DNA of 64,000 nucleotides from Gnetum montanum (GCA_015680685.1 MNCI01004872.1:468459-532458); one strand, 5' to 3'. Numbered from the stretch's first letter, positions 36,815-47,448 are shown. Notes: generated by a model not told the origin, from the letters alone. A program made the numbers and translations.

Positions 36815-37031
36815 TACAGTTGACAAGTGTCCCATGTAATTTCCAAGTGTCTTCATTCAGTTGCCAAGTGTCTTCGTTCAGTCACCAAGTGTTCACCATG
36901 GAGAGAAACAAGTTGCAGTTGACACGTGTCCCATGCAGTTGACAAGTGGCCTTTTAGTTGCCAAGTGTCTTCGTTCAGTTGACAAGTGGCCATTGAGGAG
37001 ACAAACAGGCTATAGTTGACAAGTGGCCTTG
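36815..37031. repeat. Degenerate tandem array of GTTGACAAGTG units
   Basis: At least eight copies of a unit like CAGTTGACAAGTGTCC or its variant GTTGCCAAGTGTCTTC, at irregular 20-40 bp spacing. The core TTGAC is the W-box recognised by WRKY factors, and one copy reads GTTGACACGTGTCC, containing the G-box CACGTG. It lies just upstream (minus strand) of a TATA box. Confidence 0.7.
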
Positions 37032-37199
37032 GTGGTTACAATATCATAGAAAATTAAAATACAATCACAAAGTTACATAGAAACACAAGCTATAGTTGCA
37101 ACTTACTCCATACATATATATCCTCTTTATTTTGCTTTTTTGGCAATATAGGAGGTGGCGGTTGGATGGTATTATAAAATCATGTAATCTAACCCTCAA

Positions 37200-37825
37200 A
37201 AATACATAAAAAAATTTCCCATAGGACCTTTGTTTATCAGATATTTGCTATTTGATCTGTTCTTTGTGAAGTAAAAATAAAAATATTCAAGCCCAGATCC
37301 TCTAAATCCTGATCTCTCCTTATGGCAACATCCAAGAGTGTGTACTCCAAAAAGAATAATGATCTCTTGGTCAGTTATTTCCATTCGGTAAAAAGATATC
37401 CCTCAAATGACTGGCACCTTTGGTTGCATCGGCAGACGTCCCTCTTTTGGCTAATCCTGCTCAGACTTGTCCAGTCTCCCAGGGTGGAAAGGAATGTCAG
37501 GGCCTCCAACAACCTCAACAGCAACAACACCTGCAAGCTGGTAAAGATCGACATACGAGAGGATGGGGAACTCCTACTTAATAGGCTCCAGAAGATGCAC
37601 AATGATATCAAGTATGTTGTCAGCGCCATGGCTGAGCTCGGCCAGGTATCTGATGGTTTCCAAGGGCCTGCCCATGCATGATTCCACATCAAATGTGTCC
37701 ACGCTATGCCATACAATGCGAATCATGATTGGAGTACAATTCTTCTCGGCGATGAGAGCATGCAACCTCCTGCGTGCCTTGTCAATGGCGATCTTGTACT
37801 CGGCAGAAACCTGAGGATAAACCTT
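37200..37825 (-). pseudogene. APX (pseudogene): Ascorbate peroxidase pseudogene (cytosolic type), intronless over the part seen
   Basis: Minus strand from about 37825: KVYPQVSAEYKIAIDKA, RLHALIAEKNCTPIMIRIVW, HSVDTFD, ETIRYLAELSHGADN, LLEPIK, then stop, [36 protein letters not shown], frameshifts, ITDQEII and [14 protein letters not shown]. This is class I haem peroxidase of the cytosolic/peroxisomal ascorbate peroxidase type, which reduces H2O2 with ascorbate. The distal Arg-Trp-His (R..WH) and proximal His region (HTLG) survive. About 165 codons are read with no intron although plant APX genes are rich in introns, so a reverse-transcribed copy is likely. At least two stops and two frameshifts; the C-terminal third is lost or unrecognisable after GF. 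It is embedded in EPRV-A. Confidence 0.85.
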
Positions 37826-38245
37826 GCAGAGTTATTCCTCCGAATGCAGACTAAAGCAGTTTTAAAACTACCTAGAACTGAGTTCACTTGTTCTTGGCTG
37901 AGGGATTTTCTGTTCTTATTTTTACACAGATTAAGGACTGGTCCACGGCAGAGAAGCGACGACTGCCGAACAGGTGCGACGCCGGCGCAAGAGGAGGATC
38001 TCCGTCGGTCAAGAATGATCGATGCTATGGGTCTATCTGAAAAAAAATGTCAGCATCCTACAGATTTCTTGTCAAAACCCTCCTGGCACCGTAGGCTGGA
38101 TTTCCAAGCCGATTCTATGGTTTCTTGCGCGATTCTACATCATTGCCGCCTACTAGGGTTTGAGCGAGTAGTGACAAAATGAAGGGGATGGTAGAGATGA
38201 CAGAGGGAGTCACAAGAGTGGCTAAGGTAGGATGGGAGTAGCTTC
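37826..38245 (-). other. Upstream flank of the APX pseudogene, relatively GC-rich
   Basis: Contains CAAACCCTAG-type 5'-UTR-like text and a C+G-rich part (38000-37930) unlike the AT-rich surroundings. It may be 5' UTR or promoter carried with the gene copy. The 158-codon plus-strand frame 37706-38182 is antisense to the APX 5' end and this flank and has no known content. Confidence 0.35.
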
Positions 38246-38249
38246 CGTT

Positions 38250-38755
38250 TTCAATTGGCACTGTCTAGTAGTGTCTACCATTGTTGAATCTTTCATCTCT
38301 GCAACTGCATCTGTGCTCAACATTGTTCAGAACTAATGTAGTGTTTCCTGCACCACTAAAAGATCTAACTAGCATAGGCCAAGAGCTGCGTCCTTTATCA
38401 CTCTCCAATGCATACCATATACTGCCAAAATTCCACGCACAGCTTTGGCTATGCCCAAGAGCAAAACACCAGGGCCAGTCTAGTTTGGAATGTAATAAGA
38501 CGCTAAATTTTCTAAGAAATATGAAACCACATCACCTCTACTTTCAAAATCCATGTCTGTTCCTACAATAGCTGGTGCTGATACTGGTGACACCATGGGT
38601 GTTCATGGATTGACAACCTTGGAAGAAAATGCCCTTGCTCATGACCAGTTATGTAAAAGCTGAGGTTACAGATTTTCTTGTTTGCGAGGTGATGGGAAAT
38701 GGAGGGATCGCAACCGCTCAGAAATTTAATTGACAAATGCATAGACTAGTTAGTG
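38250..38755 (-). pseudogene. Unidentified coding-like fragment
   Basis: A minus-strand frame reads TDMDFESRGDVVSYFLENLA, then GPGVLLLGIAKAVRGILAVY, GMHWRVIKDAALGLC, and MLSTDAVAEMKDSTMVDTTR, broken by stops. Composition and absence of low complexity suggest a former protein-coding exon or second captured transcript. I do not recognise the family. It lies between the viral polymerase tail and the APX copy. Confidence 0.35.
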
Positions 38756-38773
38756 ATGAGTGAGTAGAGACTA

Positions 38774-39087
38774 CTAAGGTTGCCAGCGATAGTCAAAACT
38801 GGGCAAAACTCCGTGGATTTCTAGAAAATGGTATTTTTTATCCATAACTAGAGGATTTTCATGAACTCTGACCAATTGATCATTTGTCTTAAACAAAACT
38901 GTATTTGCTAGTGAATCAATTAGAGAAAAACCTTTCAAACTACCAACCCAACACCTCCAAAAAGTCTTCATCCAATAAAATATTGGCAATGTTAGTTATA
39001 TGATTAGCTTCACAACCTCACAAAGCCTGCTCCATTAAATGGACAAAATGTGCCAACATAATGTTTGCTAACACTCATAGTTGATTC
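38774..39087 (-). pseudogene. C-terminal tail of the EPRV-A polyprotein
   Basis: Minus-strand pieces following RNase H: IMLAHFVHLMEQAL, HITNIANILLDEDFLEVLGW, then in another frame SLANTVLFKTNDQLVRVHEN and FLEIHGVLPSFDYRWQP with a stop at 38774. Frames change at least once. Position suggests the region downstream of RNase H in caulimovirid polyproteins, whose role is not well defined. Confidence 0.45.
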
Positions 39088-39650
39088 TTATGGAAAAAAT
39101 CGTGGAATGCGATGGCACCATCTAACACGGTCTTCTAGACTACTAAGTGGCCATGACAGCCAATCATCTGCATCTTGTAAGGGGTTTTGTGAACTATTGC
39201 TTCCTTCAGGCTGTAACATCTTGATTTGAGCTTGTGGCTTCAGTTCGCGAGTGAGAGCATCAAGTAAGAAATTACTAGACCAGGAATTCTTTCTACATAA
39301 AACTGATATTGAGCTAATAGGAATTACCACCAGGAAAATCTTTGTAACTTGGGAGAAGGTGTGATTTTTCTCCTTAACAATGCTGCTAGATTAGCTAAAT
39401 CAGTTCTAAGAATAAATGGACCTTCAATCAAGTAGATATGAAACTTCTCCAAACCTCTGATTGTGGCTAAGATTTCCTTTTTTACTAGCCAGTAATTAAG
39501 CTCATGTTTGTGGAACGCACCAAATGCGTATGCACAAATTTCTTCTTCCTTTGCTAAACCTTTTCTTAATAAAATAGTAGTCCATGCATCATAACTTGCA
39601 TTAGTATTAAGAACAAATAGACCTTTGATGATAGGATTGAGCGGCGGCAA
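39088..39650 (-). pseudogene. EPRV-A RNase H domain
   Basis: Minus strand: GLFVLNTNASYDAWTTILL, YAFGAFHKHELNYWLVKKEI, FILRTDLANLAALL, and after a frame change NFLLDALTREL, which matches the RNase H end with the 'ADSLTRE' pattern. RNase H removes genomic RNA during reverse transcription. The first catalytic Asp is replaced by Asn (TDAS to TNAS), a GAT-to-AAT transition, so activity would be lost even without the frameshift. Confidence 0.75.
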
Positions 39651-39949
39651 ATTCTGACATTCTAACTTTAACTGGATTACTTGATCTAAAGCCTTCTTTG
39701 TCCATACAAAAGGGACCTAGTTTTTACACCATCTAATCTTTGTAGTTTTATCCAAAAAATTATCAATATATTTAGAAACATAATTCCACAACCTAAAAAC
39801 CTTAAACATTGCTCCTTATTCTCAAGGTAATCTAGAAATTGGTTGATCTTAAGAAGGACATGCAGCTACATGTAGATCTTTTTATCTTTTATCTATACTC
39901 CAAAAAATTCTATTTCTCTTTTCCTAATTTGGAACTTATGAGGATCTTT

Positions 39950-40640
39950 TGACAATCCTATTCCATGCTAATTACACATGCTAGCAAATTGCTTCAAATG
40001 GATGACATGATCTTCCATTGATTCAAAAAATATAAGGAAATCATCAATATAATTTGCAATAAAATCATGATATTTCCCAAACACTGCATCCATGCAATGT
40101 TGAAACTATGAAGGAGCATTCTTTAAACTGAATGGCATGACCATCCATTCATATAATCCTTGCGGAGTACTGAAGGCAGTTTTATGGACATCTTCTTCTG
40201 ATATCTTAATCTGGTGATATCCACTCTTACAATCAAACTTGCTGAAATATGACTTTACTGCAACTTTCTGAACCAGATGTTCTTTGTTGGGTAGAAGCCA
40301 TTTGACATCTATTGTTACCACATTTAGTGGAATATAATTTATGACCATCCTTGCTTTGCCTCTTTTGACTTCTACATGATTTCGCATAATAAAACTTACA
40401 CAAGAATAGGTAGATTGTGAAGGTTAGATCAAACCTTTCTTCAAAAATTCTTCAATTTGTTTGGGCATTTCTTCTAAGTTTGGAGGATTGAGCACAATTG
40501 TTTTACTTTGTACAGGAATGTTGTGTACTTTTGGGATGTATGCAACTGGACTATCCTTATCCCAAAATTCTAAGGGATGTTCACAACATGACTGGAGTTC
40601 TTGAAAACATGGAACTAACATGTGTTCCTCTATATTCAGA
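39950..40640 (-). pseudogene. EPRV-A reverse transcriptase domain
   Basis: Minus strand: [59 protein letters not shown], then the catalytic box YIDD at 40051-40040 followed by FLIFF. These are the fingers-palm motifs of caulimovirid RT, which copies pregenomic RNA to DNA. The active-site box is intact but stops occur before it and after the QIEEFLKKGLI block. The frame differs from that of the protease region, so either a one-base indel or an ORF boundary lies near 40.7 kb. Confidence 0.85.
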
Positions 40641-40731
40641 TCTATGTGTGCTTTCTTGAGCTGTTGGTGATTCTGATATTTGGCTCGTGTAGTATTCAGA
40701 TGATTTCTGATACTGTTGGATTTTTCTTGAA

Positions 40732-41148
40732 CTACTTTAGTTGCGGATGCTTATTTCTTTGCATTGCTGCTGGAATCCTTCCAATGATGATTTTTGGCCT
40801 TGGATCTTGTAATGGTGATGAACAAACAATCATATCTAGACCAATAGTATAAGGACCAATGGTATCCATGAAATGTGCTCCTAAGTCGATATTAAATCCA
40901 CTATCTGAAACTTGGACAAAGTTAGTAGTGCCAACATATTCATCATTCAATGAGATAGGGATATTGAAAGTAAAATGAGAGAGACTTCTTACTCTATTCA
41001 TCATCTCTAATGTAACTGGCTTAGAATTTTCTTCCCATTTTTCTAGAACACTTTTGTGACAAAAATTAAGAGTCGCACCTGTATCAATAAATGCTTGATA
41101 CTTTCTCCACTTCTTATCTCCATCTACTACGATCTTGATTGGAATCAA
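40732..41148 (-). pseudogene. EPRV-A retropepsin-like aspartic protease
   Basis: Minus strand AFIDTGATLNFCHKSVL carries the active-site D-T-G-A motif; downstream TIGLDMIV and KIIIGRIP correspond to the flap and the hydrophobic-hydrophobic-G block. The enzyme would cut the viral polyprotein. In frame with the coat and movement regions. Confidence 0.8.
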
Positions 41149-41181
41149 TAAGACGTTGTGTAGTCATAGTAAATGTTTGAT

Positions 41182-43434
41182 CTAATGTTGGATTTCTAGA
41201 GCTGGATTCTTCTTCTTAATTCTTGCCTTTTTTGCTTTGACATTAACTAGAAACTTTTTCTGATAGGGGGTTATCAAAAACTGTGGGACCTTTTGCATAA
41301 TTTTTGGAGGCAGTTCTTCATCTGTTGATGAATCTTCTTGTGTTCCCACTTTTGGTAGTGTTTCTTTGCAACCAAATGTTGAAGATATGCTAGGCTCTTT
41401 ATCTCCAAATTCTTTATCTATTTCCCATTTGTGGTCTTCTTCTGAAATTTCTAACTCAAGCCAATCTTCTAGTTCTTGCCATTCACAATCTATTTTTTCA
41501 TTGTTGTCTGATTTGAACTCATCAATAGAGATGTTGGAAAACCATTCTTCATCATCTATATTTAGATCTAAAATTCCTTGCATCATGTTACTTCTCTTTG
41601 CTAGTGGTTCTTCTTTACTTTCTTCAGATTCTGATGAAAGTTCTAATTCTGATGATTGATTTTCGTTTGATTCTAACATGAGTTGAATGGCATAACACTA
41701 TTCTGTATGATCTTGCGGATCATCTACTAGTTCCTAGTTAGGATAATTATCAAAATAATCTTTGATATTTCCACCATCTTTTCTTGAATCATCAGGACAT
41801 TCATAAGTATAATGTCCTTGATGTTTGTAGGTGTAGCAAGTAACTGATTTCTTCCTGATAGGACTAATTCTTCTCTTTGCAAAGAATCTTCTCCTTCCAG
41901 GCTTGAATGTTCTTTTAGCAGACCATCTTTTCCATGTAAACCTTGGGTAACTTCTTCTTTTCACAAACCTTCTCTTTGAATGTCTTGAGGGTGCTCGAGC
42001 TGGAGGACCAAAAGAATTGACTCCATCTAGATTTGTACAAACTTCAGCTGATGGAAAGAGCTTCTATAATGAAACTTTATAGCAGGCAAACTACAATTCT
42101 TGTCTTACCATATGCACCACATCAGTAAAATATGTAAAAGATAAATCTATATCCTTTTCTAATACTTTGTACAAAACCATTTGACCAAGCTTAGTTGGTA
42201 GACTCCCTAAATAGAGATAATTTATCATTTGATCATGGTGCAGTGCCAAACAGTATACTTCATTTGCATATTCTACCCTAAATTGCTCAAAATAGCGCAA
42301 ATCTCCTAACTTCCTTTGACTTAAGAGGAGCTTGTCTTTAAATCTAAGCTTTGAAGATAGATCTACTGTAAATTCTGTAACAAGGGCTACAAAAACACCA
42401 TGTAAACCTGTTTGAAGTATATGTTCTTATTGTTCATGAGTTGCACTTTCCCACCAATGCCTAATCTTTCCTGCAACTCTTGTAAAGGCACCAATAATAG
42501 TTGTTCTTTCATCTATGTTAAGAATATTCATGGCTATTCTTAATTGGTCAATCCATAATCTTAGAGCATGAAGTACCTCTTTTTGGGGCAAGTAATCAAT
42601 GTTGATCACTGGAATTGTTGACGTAGGCCATTGCTAAAAGGCTGTAAAGGCTGGAGGCAAATTCACTACTGGTTGTTGCCATGGTCTAGTTGGTTGTCTT
42701 CTAGCCATCATGATTCTCTGTTGACATTCTTCTGATGTAATTTTTGATGATTTAGGCATTTTTGGAGGTGATTTTTTTCTTGTTGGTTTCTCTTCTTCTT
42801 CAGCACTAGGTGCTGACAGTTGAACTATAGATGGTTTCTTCCCTTTCTTTTCTTCCATTAGTCTTTTAATCTTATCTAACAAAACTTTATCTCTAGCATC
42901 AAAAGTTGATTGTGGAGTAGGTTGAATAGGAGTAAGGACCTTTGCTGGTTGGACTGGCAGCTTCATTTGCTTTTCTAATGTGTAGATTTCATGAAACTTT
43001 AATGTTTTCTCACTCGCTTGTTGTTGCTTCCGACTTTTAGCTTGCGCTCTTTCTTTCCAAATTGCATCATAAGCTTCTAGATGGTCAGACATTTCTTTTG
43101 AAAGCTGGCTACATTGATCACCAACTTTATCGACTCCACCTTCAATAGTCTTTAGTTGATCTTGAATGAATGTTATATGCCTTGCTGCATATGACGTCCG
43201 ATGAACCAAGTAGTTCAAGTGATGTATTTTAGACTGTTGATCTATTGTACTAGTTAGAAAATGTTTGAGCAAATAACTGCAATCTGCTCTTGTTTGAGGA
43301 GGATCTATTTGTGAGGCTGTTGTAGTATAAGCTGCTTGTGGAGGCCATCTTCCACCACTTAGTAATCTACGATCTCCATATTGACGATAGGTTGTGGGAG
43401 TAAACATATTCATTCTATGCTGAAATTTATACAA
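41182..43434 (-). pseudogene. EPRV-A coat-protein region
   Basis: 43434-42634 is a Gln/Lys-rich, partly coiled-coil N-terminal stretch; 42609-42091 holds a gag-like core (IPQ-type REVLHALRLWIDQLRIA, IGAFTRVAGKIRHWWES, INYLYLGSLPTKLGQMV). 41964-41734 is strongly basic (RRRFFAKRR) and ends in a zinc-knuckle-like CYTYKHQGHYTYEC in which the second Cys of CCHC is Tyr (TGT to TAT). 41679-41182 is acidic (EELSSESEESKEE type), as is usual around caulimovirid capsid domains. All parts share one frame with nonsense codons only. Confidence 0.75.
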
Positions 43435-43773
43435 AGTACCTCTAGTATCAAAATTAGGCGATGTTGACCCTTCATCTTGTTTGGATGAACTTGGCTTTTC
43501 TGAAAGCTTTAATGGGGGTAGAACTACTGGAATGGCTTCTAACGTAATAACCGCGAATCTTCCAAACTACTACATTGGATACTGACTCCATTTATATTTA
43601 GGCTTCTCAAATGTCTTGAATTCTTGATCCTGCAAAATATGTTGTATTTTTGAAAAGGATTGAACATATCCTGGGGCATTAATAATTCTTCCACATTGGA
43701 GAAGATGTTAACTTCCTTTTGGAAACTAGACTCCCCATTTCAACTTGTGATTCATAAGAATCGTGTTGGACAA

Positions 43774-45283
43774 CTAAAATGTTCCTCTTGTAGCTACAAT
43801 AGCATAAACTGAACCAGGCAGTAACTCCACTCCATGAACTTCTATGCAAAGCAATAATGCACTAGTAATGAAACCATCAGCTAAAGCTAACTGATAATTT
43901 GGTTGAATCATGCATAAAGCATCTATGTCTAGTCTTCCTTGAAACTGACAAATTTTAGCTTTATCCCAAGCAACTTCTAGGTCAAGACTAACTCCATCTC
44001 CAATCACTCTACTATCTAACAAAGTAACTACATACTCTACACCAATATCATAATTAAACTTTGGACTAACCATTATGTTGATTTGTCCTAAGTGCACATA
44101 ATTATGTCCTTGCTTTTTTCATTTTTCAATTTCATCTTCAGTAAACATAGGTTGAAATACTAGGCGAATTCCTTTACCTTTGATGTCGAGGAGAGCTTCT
44201 GTTTTCTTGATAGATGTAGATAACCTAGCCGAGAAAGTGTTGATGAAATTGTAGATAGCATCCTTTGGAATTTCTGGAAGTTGAATATCCTTGTGTCCGA
44301 AACACAAAAAGGATTTCTTTTTCTTCATTGCTTCGGCAAAAGGTAGGATTTCTTGTTGAGCAGTTCAAAGTTCGCCAGATTGTGATGGCTCAGCTTCAGT
44401 TAGTTGAATGTTGTTTGATCTAAGCATATGCATCTGATGGTGGATATCTCCATCTTCTTCATAGTAAACTTCCATATCTTCATCATACTGAACTACTATT
44501 TCTCATTGATCTTCAATTTTTTGTTGTATTATCATATTAAATAGCTGAAATCAGAACCTTTGGTCTTCCTCTCTCTAAATTAATGCTTTTGTTTCTTCAT
44601 CATAAGTAGGAGCGCACTCTTCATCATAACATCGGACTGATCCTTTAGCAAGTCTATCCAAAAGTATTTTGTCTTCCTCCTCAAAAGGACTAGGATCAAG
44701 GTTTAGGTTAGGAATGGTAGGTATCACTCGAGAGGTTGCGGTTGTTGGAGGATACAAAAAGGTATATCCATATTTGTCTATGGATTCAATTTGGGTAATA
44801 GGTGTTGCTTCAGGTTCATCATTCGTGTCAAATAATTCAACAATTTCAAATATTACTATAGGAACATCAGATGTAGGAGGTAGCAAGGATTCTTTAGGTT
44901 CTAGGCACAAACTTAAAACAGTATTTGAACGATGTAAAGAAAATCAATTAGGGACTTCACATGCCATTAAGTCAGGGGTAGAGACATAGCAAGTTCCCAT
45001 GGACCAGTAGTATTTAGACATTAAATCAATTCTTTCTTCAGTAGGCTTAGCTAATGTATCCCAATATAACATTTCAAAACTATTTGGGCGCATGTACCTT
45101 TGACCTCCATCAAAGAGAGTTTCTGCAACCGAAGCGATCTGATCAACAATCAAGCTTTCTGCCTTCCATTCAAGAGCATGCCAAAGATCATCAAGAGAGA
45201 AATACCATTGAGGCCACCTCTCATGGCTGGTGATAACATCAGCTTCACTTTCTAACAAGGTTCTGATACTAGCTGTTTAATAT
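43774..45283 (-). pseudogene. EPRV-A N-terminal region and 30K-type movement protein
   Basis: The frame opens after a stop near 45283 with no ATG at that end; a weak tRNA-Met-like motif (TAGTATCAGAACC, 45271-45259) lies inside it. 45258-44575 is of unknown function and includes an acidic part. Movement-protein motifs follow: IPKDAIYNFINTFSARL (about 44290), VHLGQINIMVSPKF and LLDSRV with the conserved Asp (44097-44000). The protein would widen plasmodesmata for cell-to-cell spread. Stops at about 44946, 44573, 44365, 44118 and 43773. Same frame as coat and protease regions. Confidence 0.75.
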
Positions 45284-45310
45284 GATAATACAGCAACAAG
45301 TTGGATGGAG

Positions 45311-45379
45311 AAAGCCTTATTTTATTATTATTGTTATTATAGAAGACAAGTACATCTAAGAAAAATAACAAATTGGAAG
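45311..45379. repeat. 69-bp terminal direct repeat, right copy
   Basis: Identical to 34463-34531; on its upper side it passes into chromovirus G1 RNase H sequence within about 20 bp. Confidence 0.9.
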
Positions 45380-45394
45380 AAAATATTATTTTTC

Positions 45395-47265
45395 TCAGAT
45401 TCAAGATGTTACTTACAACAACACCTATTTTGAGAATTTTGGATGAAGAATTACCATTTGAAGTATCCACGGATGCCTGTGGACTAGGAATCAGTGCAAT
45501 TCTTTCAAAAGAAGATAAAGTGGTATGTTATGAATCTCATAAATTACTAGAAGCTAATGTAAATTACTTAACCCATGATTTAGAATTACTAGCACTTGTC
45601 CATGCTTTGAAAGTTTGGAGACATTATCTTTGCAAAAAAAGGTTTGTACTAAAAACAAATCATAAAAGTTTAGAATATTTATAGAGAAAGTATACTTTGA
45701 ATACTTGTCAAAGGCAATGGGTAGAATTATTGGCTAAATATGATTTTAAAATCAAATATATTCTCGATAAGAAAAATGTGGTAGCCAATGCCCTTAGTTG
45801 AATGTGAAACTTAATGATATGTGTAGTAATGATTCCTATGGAAGAAGAAATCAAGGAACAAATAAAAGAATATCCTTATTTAAAAAATATTTTAACCAAT
45901 ATTTCCTATGAACCTTGATATCAACTTACGTCTAACAGTTTATTGATGAAAGGACAAAGACGATGCATATCATAGGGAAATTGGAGATTGAGGCTGTTGT
46001 GTGAAGCACACAAAGTACCATATGTAGGATATCTAGGTTATATTAAGACCTATATGATAATTTGCAAACCTTATTTTTGTCTTGGAATGAAGAATGGTGT
46101 GTCCTCATACATTAAAAATTGTTCAATGTGCCAAAGAATAAAAGCTAAACAAAGAAAACCCAAGGGATTATTACAACCTATGGAAGTTCCCACCTAGAAA
46201 TGGAAATATGTCACCATGGATTTCATTGTGCGATTTCCAATAACCAAAAAAGGAAATGACTCAATTTTTGTAGTGGTTGATCATCTATCAAAGATGGCAT
46301 ATTTTATAGCTTTGAAATCTACAAACATAATAAAAGAAGTAGCTCAAAAATTCATACATGAAGTATTTTTATTGCATGGTTGTCCAAAATCTATCACCTT
46401 GGATAGAGATCCCAAGTTCACATCTGAATTTTGAAAAAATTTCTTCAAAGAGCTTGGAACCCTATTGAAATTTAGCATAGCTCATCACCCTAAGACTAAT
46501 AGGCAAACCAAACATGTGAATAGAATATTAGAAGATATTTTATGAAGCTATGTCAGGTGTAGACTAAAAACATGGGAGAATTATTTGCATCTAGTAGAAT
46601 TTTCTTATAATAACAATTGTCAAGGTTCCATACATCAAACACCATTCGAAGTAGTGTATGGACGTAATTGTCATACACCACTAACCTTGGCAAATCCAAC
46701 CTTAAGAACAAAATGGAAGGAAGAAGAAATGAAAATAATGCAAAACATTATCATAAGAGTTAAACAAAATTTACAAGCTACCTAAGATAAATATAAAGGA
46801 TATCCAAATCAACATCAACTTAATATAGAATTCCAAGTAGGAGATCAAGTATTACTAAGAGTAAAACCTACTAGAAGTTCTCTTAAACTTGGAAAATATA
46901 CTAAATTGGCACCTAGATTTTGTGGACCCTTTAAAATCTCTAAAAGAATTGGTGAAGTAGCATATTGGTTGAATCTTCCAGCAACCTTAAAAATTCATCC
47001 AATTTTCCATGTGAGCTTGCTAAAGAAATTTCATGAAAATGATGTACCATATGTGCTAGATTGGAATACTTTGCCATTATCATCCAACACCAACTTTGAA
47101 GTTAGACCCATTGCTATTAAGAACCAACAAACTAGGAAATTATGAAATAAAACTATCAATGAAGTACTTATTCAATGGTCAAATTGTGATCAATATACTT
47201 GGGAAAATGTGGAGTTTATTTTAAATACTTACCCTAAACTTTTTTATCATCATGATGTTGAATGA
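45395..47265 (+). pseudogene. G1 pol remnant: RNase H, integrase and chromodomain
   Basis: One plus-strand frame, broken by nonsense codons only. RNase H: STDACGLGISAIL, DLELLALVHALKVWRHYL, LKTNHKSLEYL (the usual TDHKSL Asp is Asn). Integrase zinc domain: AHKVPYVGYLGYIKT and CSMCQRIKA (second His of HHCC is Tyr). Catalytic core: TMDFIVRFP, DHLSKMAYFIALK, LDRDPKFTSEF, then TNRQTKHVNRILEDIL, where the DDE glutamate (normally QTERVN) is Lys. C-terminal: [32 protein letters not shown], then the chromodomain end IQWSNCDQYTWENVEFI. Integrase inserts element DNA; the chromodomain targets heterochromatin. Resembles Tekay/Del-type chromoviruses. Confidence 0.9.
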
Positions 47266-47435
47266 TAAATTGTATTTATTATGGATGTAATAAATTACAT
47301 TTTATAATTTTTGATCTTCTATTTTTGTAGATGATAATGAGAAAAATAAAGAAACTAAAGTTGAGGAGCATAACAATGAAGTAATAGCTAAGTAGCTGCA
47401 CATAAAAGAAGTGCTCGAGGATGAGCTAGATGCCT

Positions 47436-47448
47436 AAGGGGGGTAGAT
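47436..47448 (+). other. Polypurine tract of G1
   Basis: AAGGGGGGTAGAT immediately before the 3' LTR; second-strand primer site. Confidence 0.85.

Larger units (their letters stand above)
35760..37130 (-). repeat. LTR-like insert with TATA box and repeat array, containing an assembly gap
   Basis: Minus-strand order: a tandem array of CACTTGTCAACTG-type units (37031-36815), then TATAAAAA at 36745-36738, then an apparent transcribed region. This is the order U3-TATA-R of a plant LTR. A run of 62 N occupies 36331-36392. Ends were not defined and no partner LTR is in the window; it may be a solo LTR inserted in the pararetrovirus. Confidence 0.4.
34463..45379 (-). mobile_element. EPRV-A: near-complete endogenous pararetrovirus (Caulimoviridae-like)
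   Basis: Minus-strand viral sequence with the order: unknown N-terminal region, 30K movement protein, coat-protein region, retropepsin, RT, RNase H, C-terminal parts, promoter, leader, hairpin with tRNA-Met PBS. A perfect 69-bp direct repeat sits at the two ends (34463-34531 and 45311-45379), as expected of a terminally redundant copy of a circular genome. Span 10.9 kb; subtracting the foreign insert at about 35.7-38.76 kb leaves about 7.8 kb, within the family's range. MP, CP and protease share one frame, resembling petuvirus/florendovirus polyproteins. Many stops; not infectious as it stands. Confidence 0.8.

Noticed and set aside
37322-38182. Plus-strand ORFs of 119 and 158 codons as host genes
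   Set aside because: They lie antisense to the APX pseudogene and its flank; the minus strand carries unmistakable peroxidase motifs, the plus frames carry none.
41366-41659. Plus-strand serine-rich ORF of 97 codons
   Set aside because: Antisense to the acidic Glu-rich part of the viral polyprotein; Ser-rich text is what complemented Glu/Asp-rich codons give.
44669-44989. Plus-strand 106-codon ORF
   Set aside because: Antisense to the viral N-terminal region, no recognisable content.
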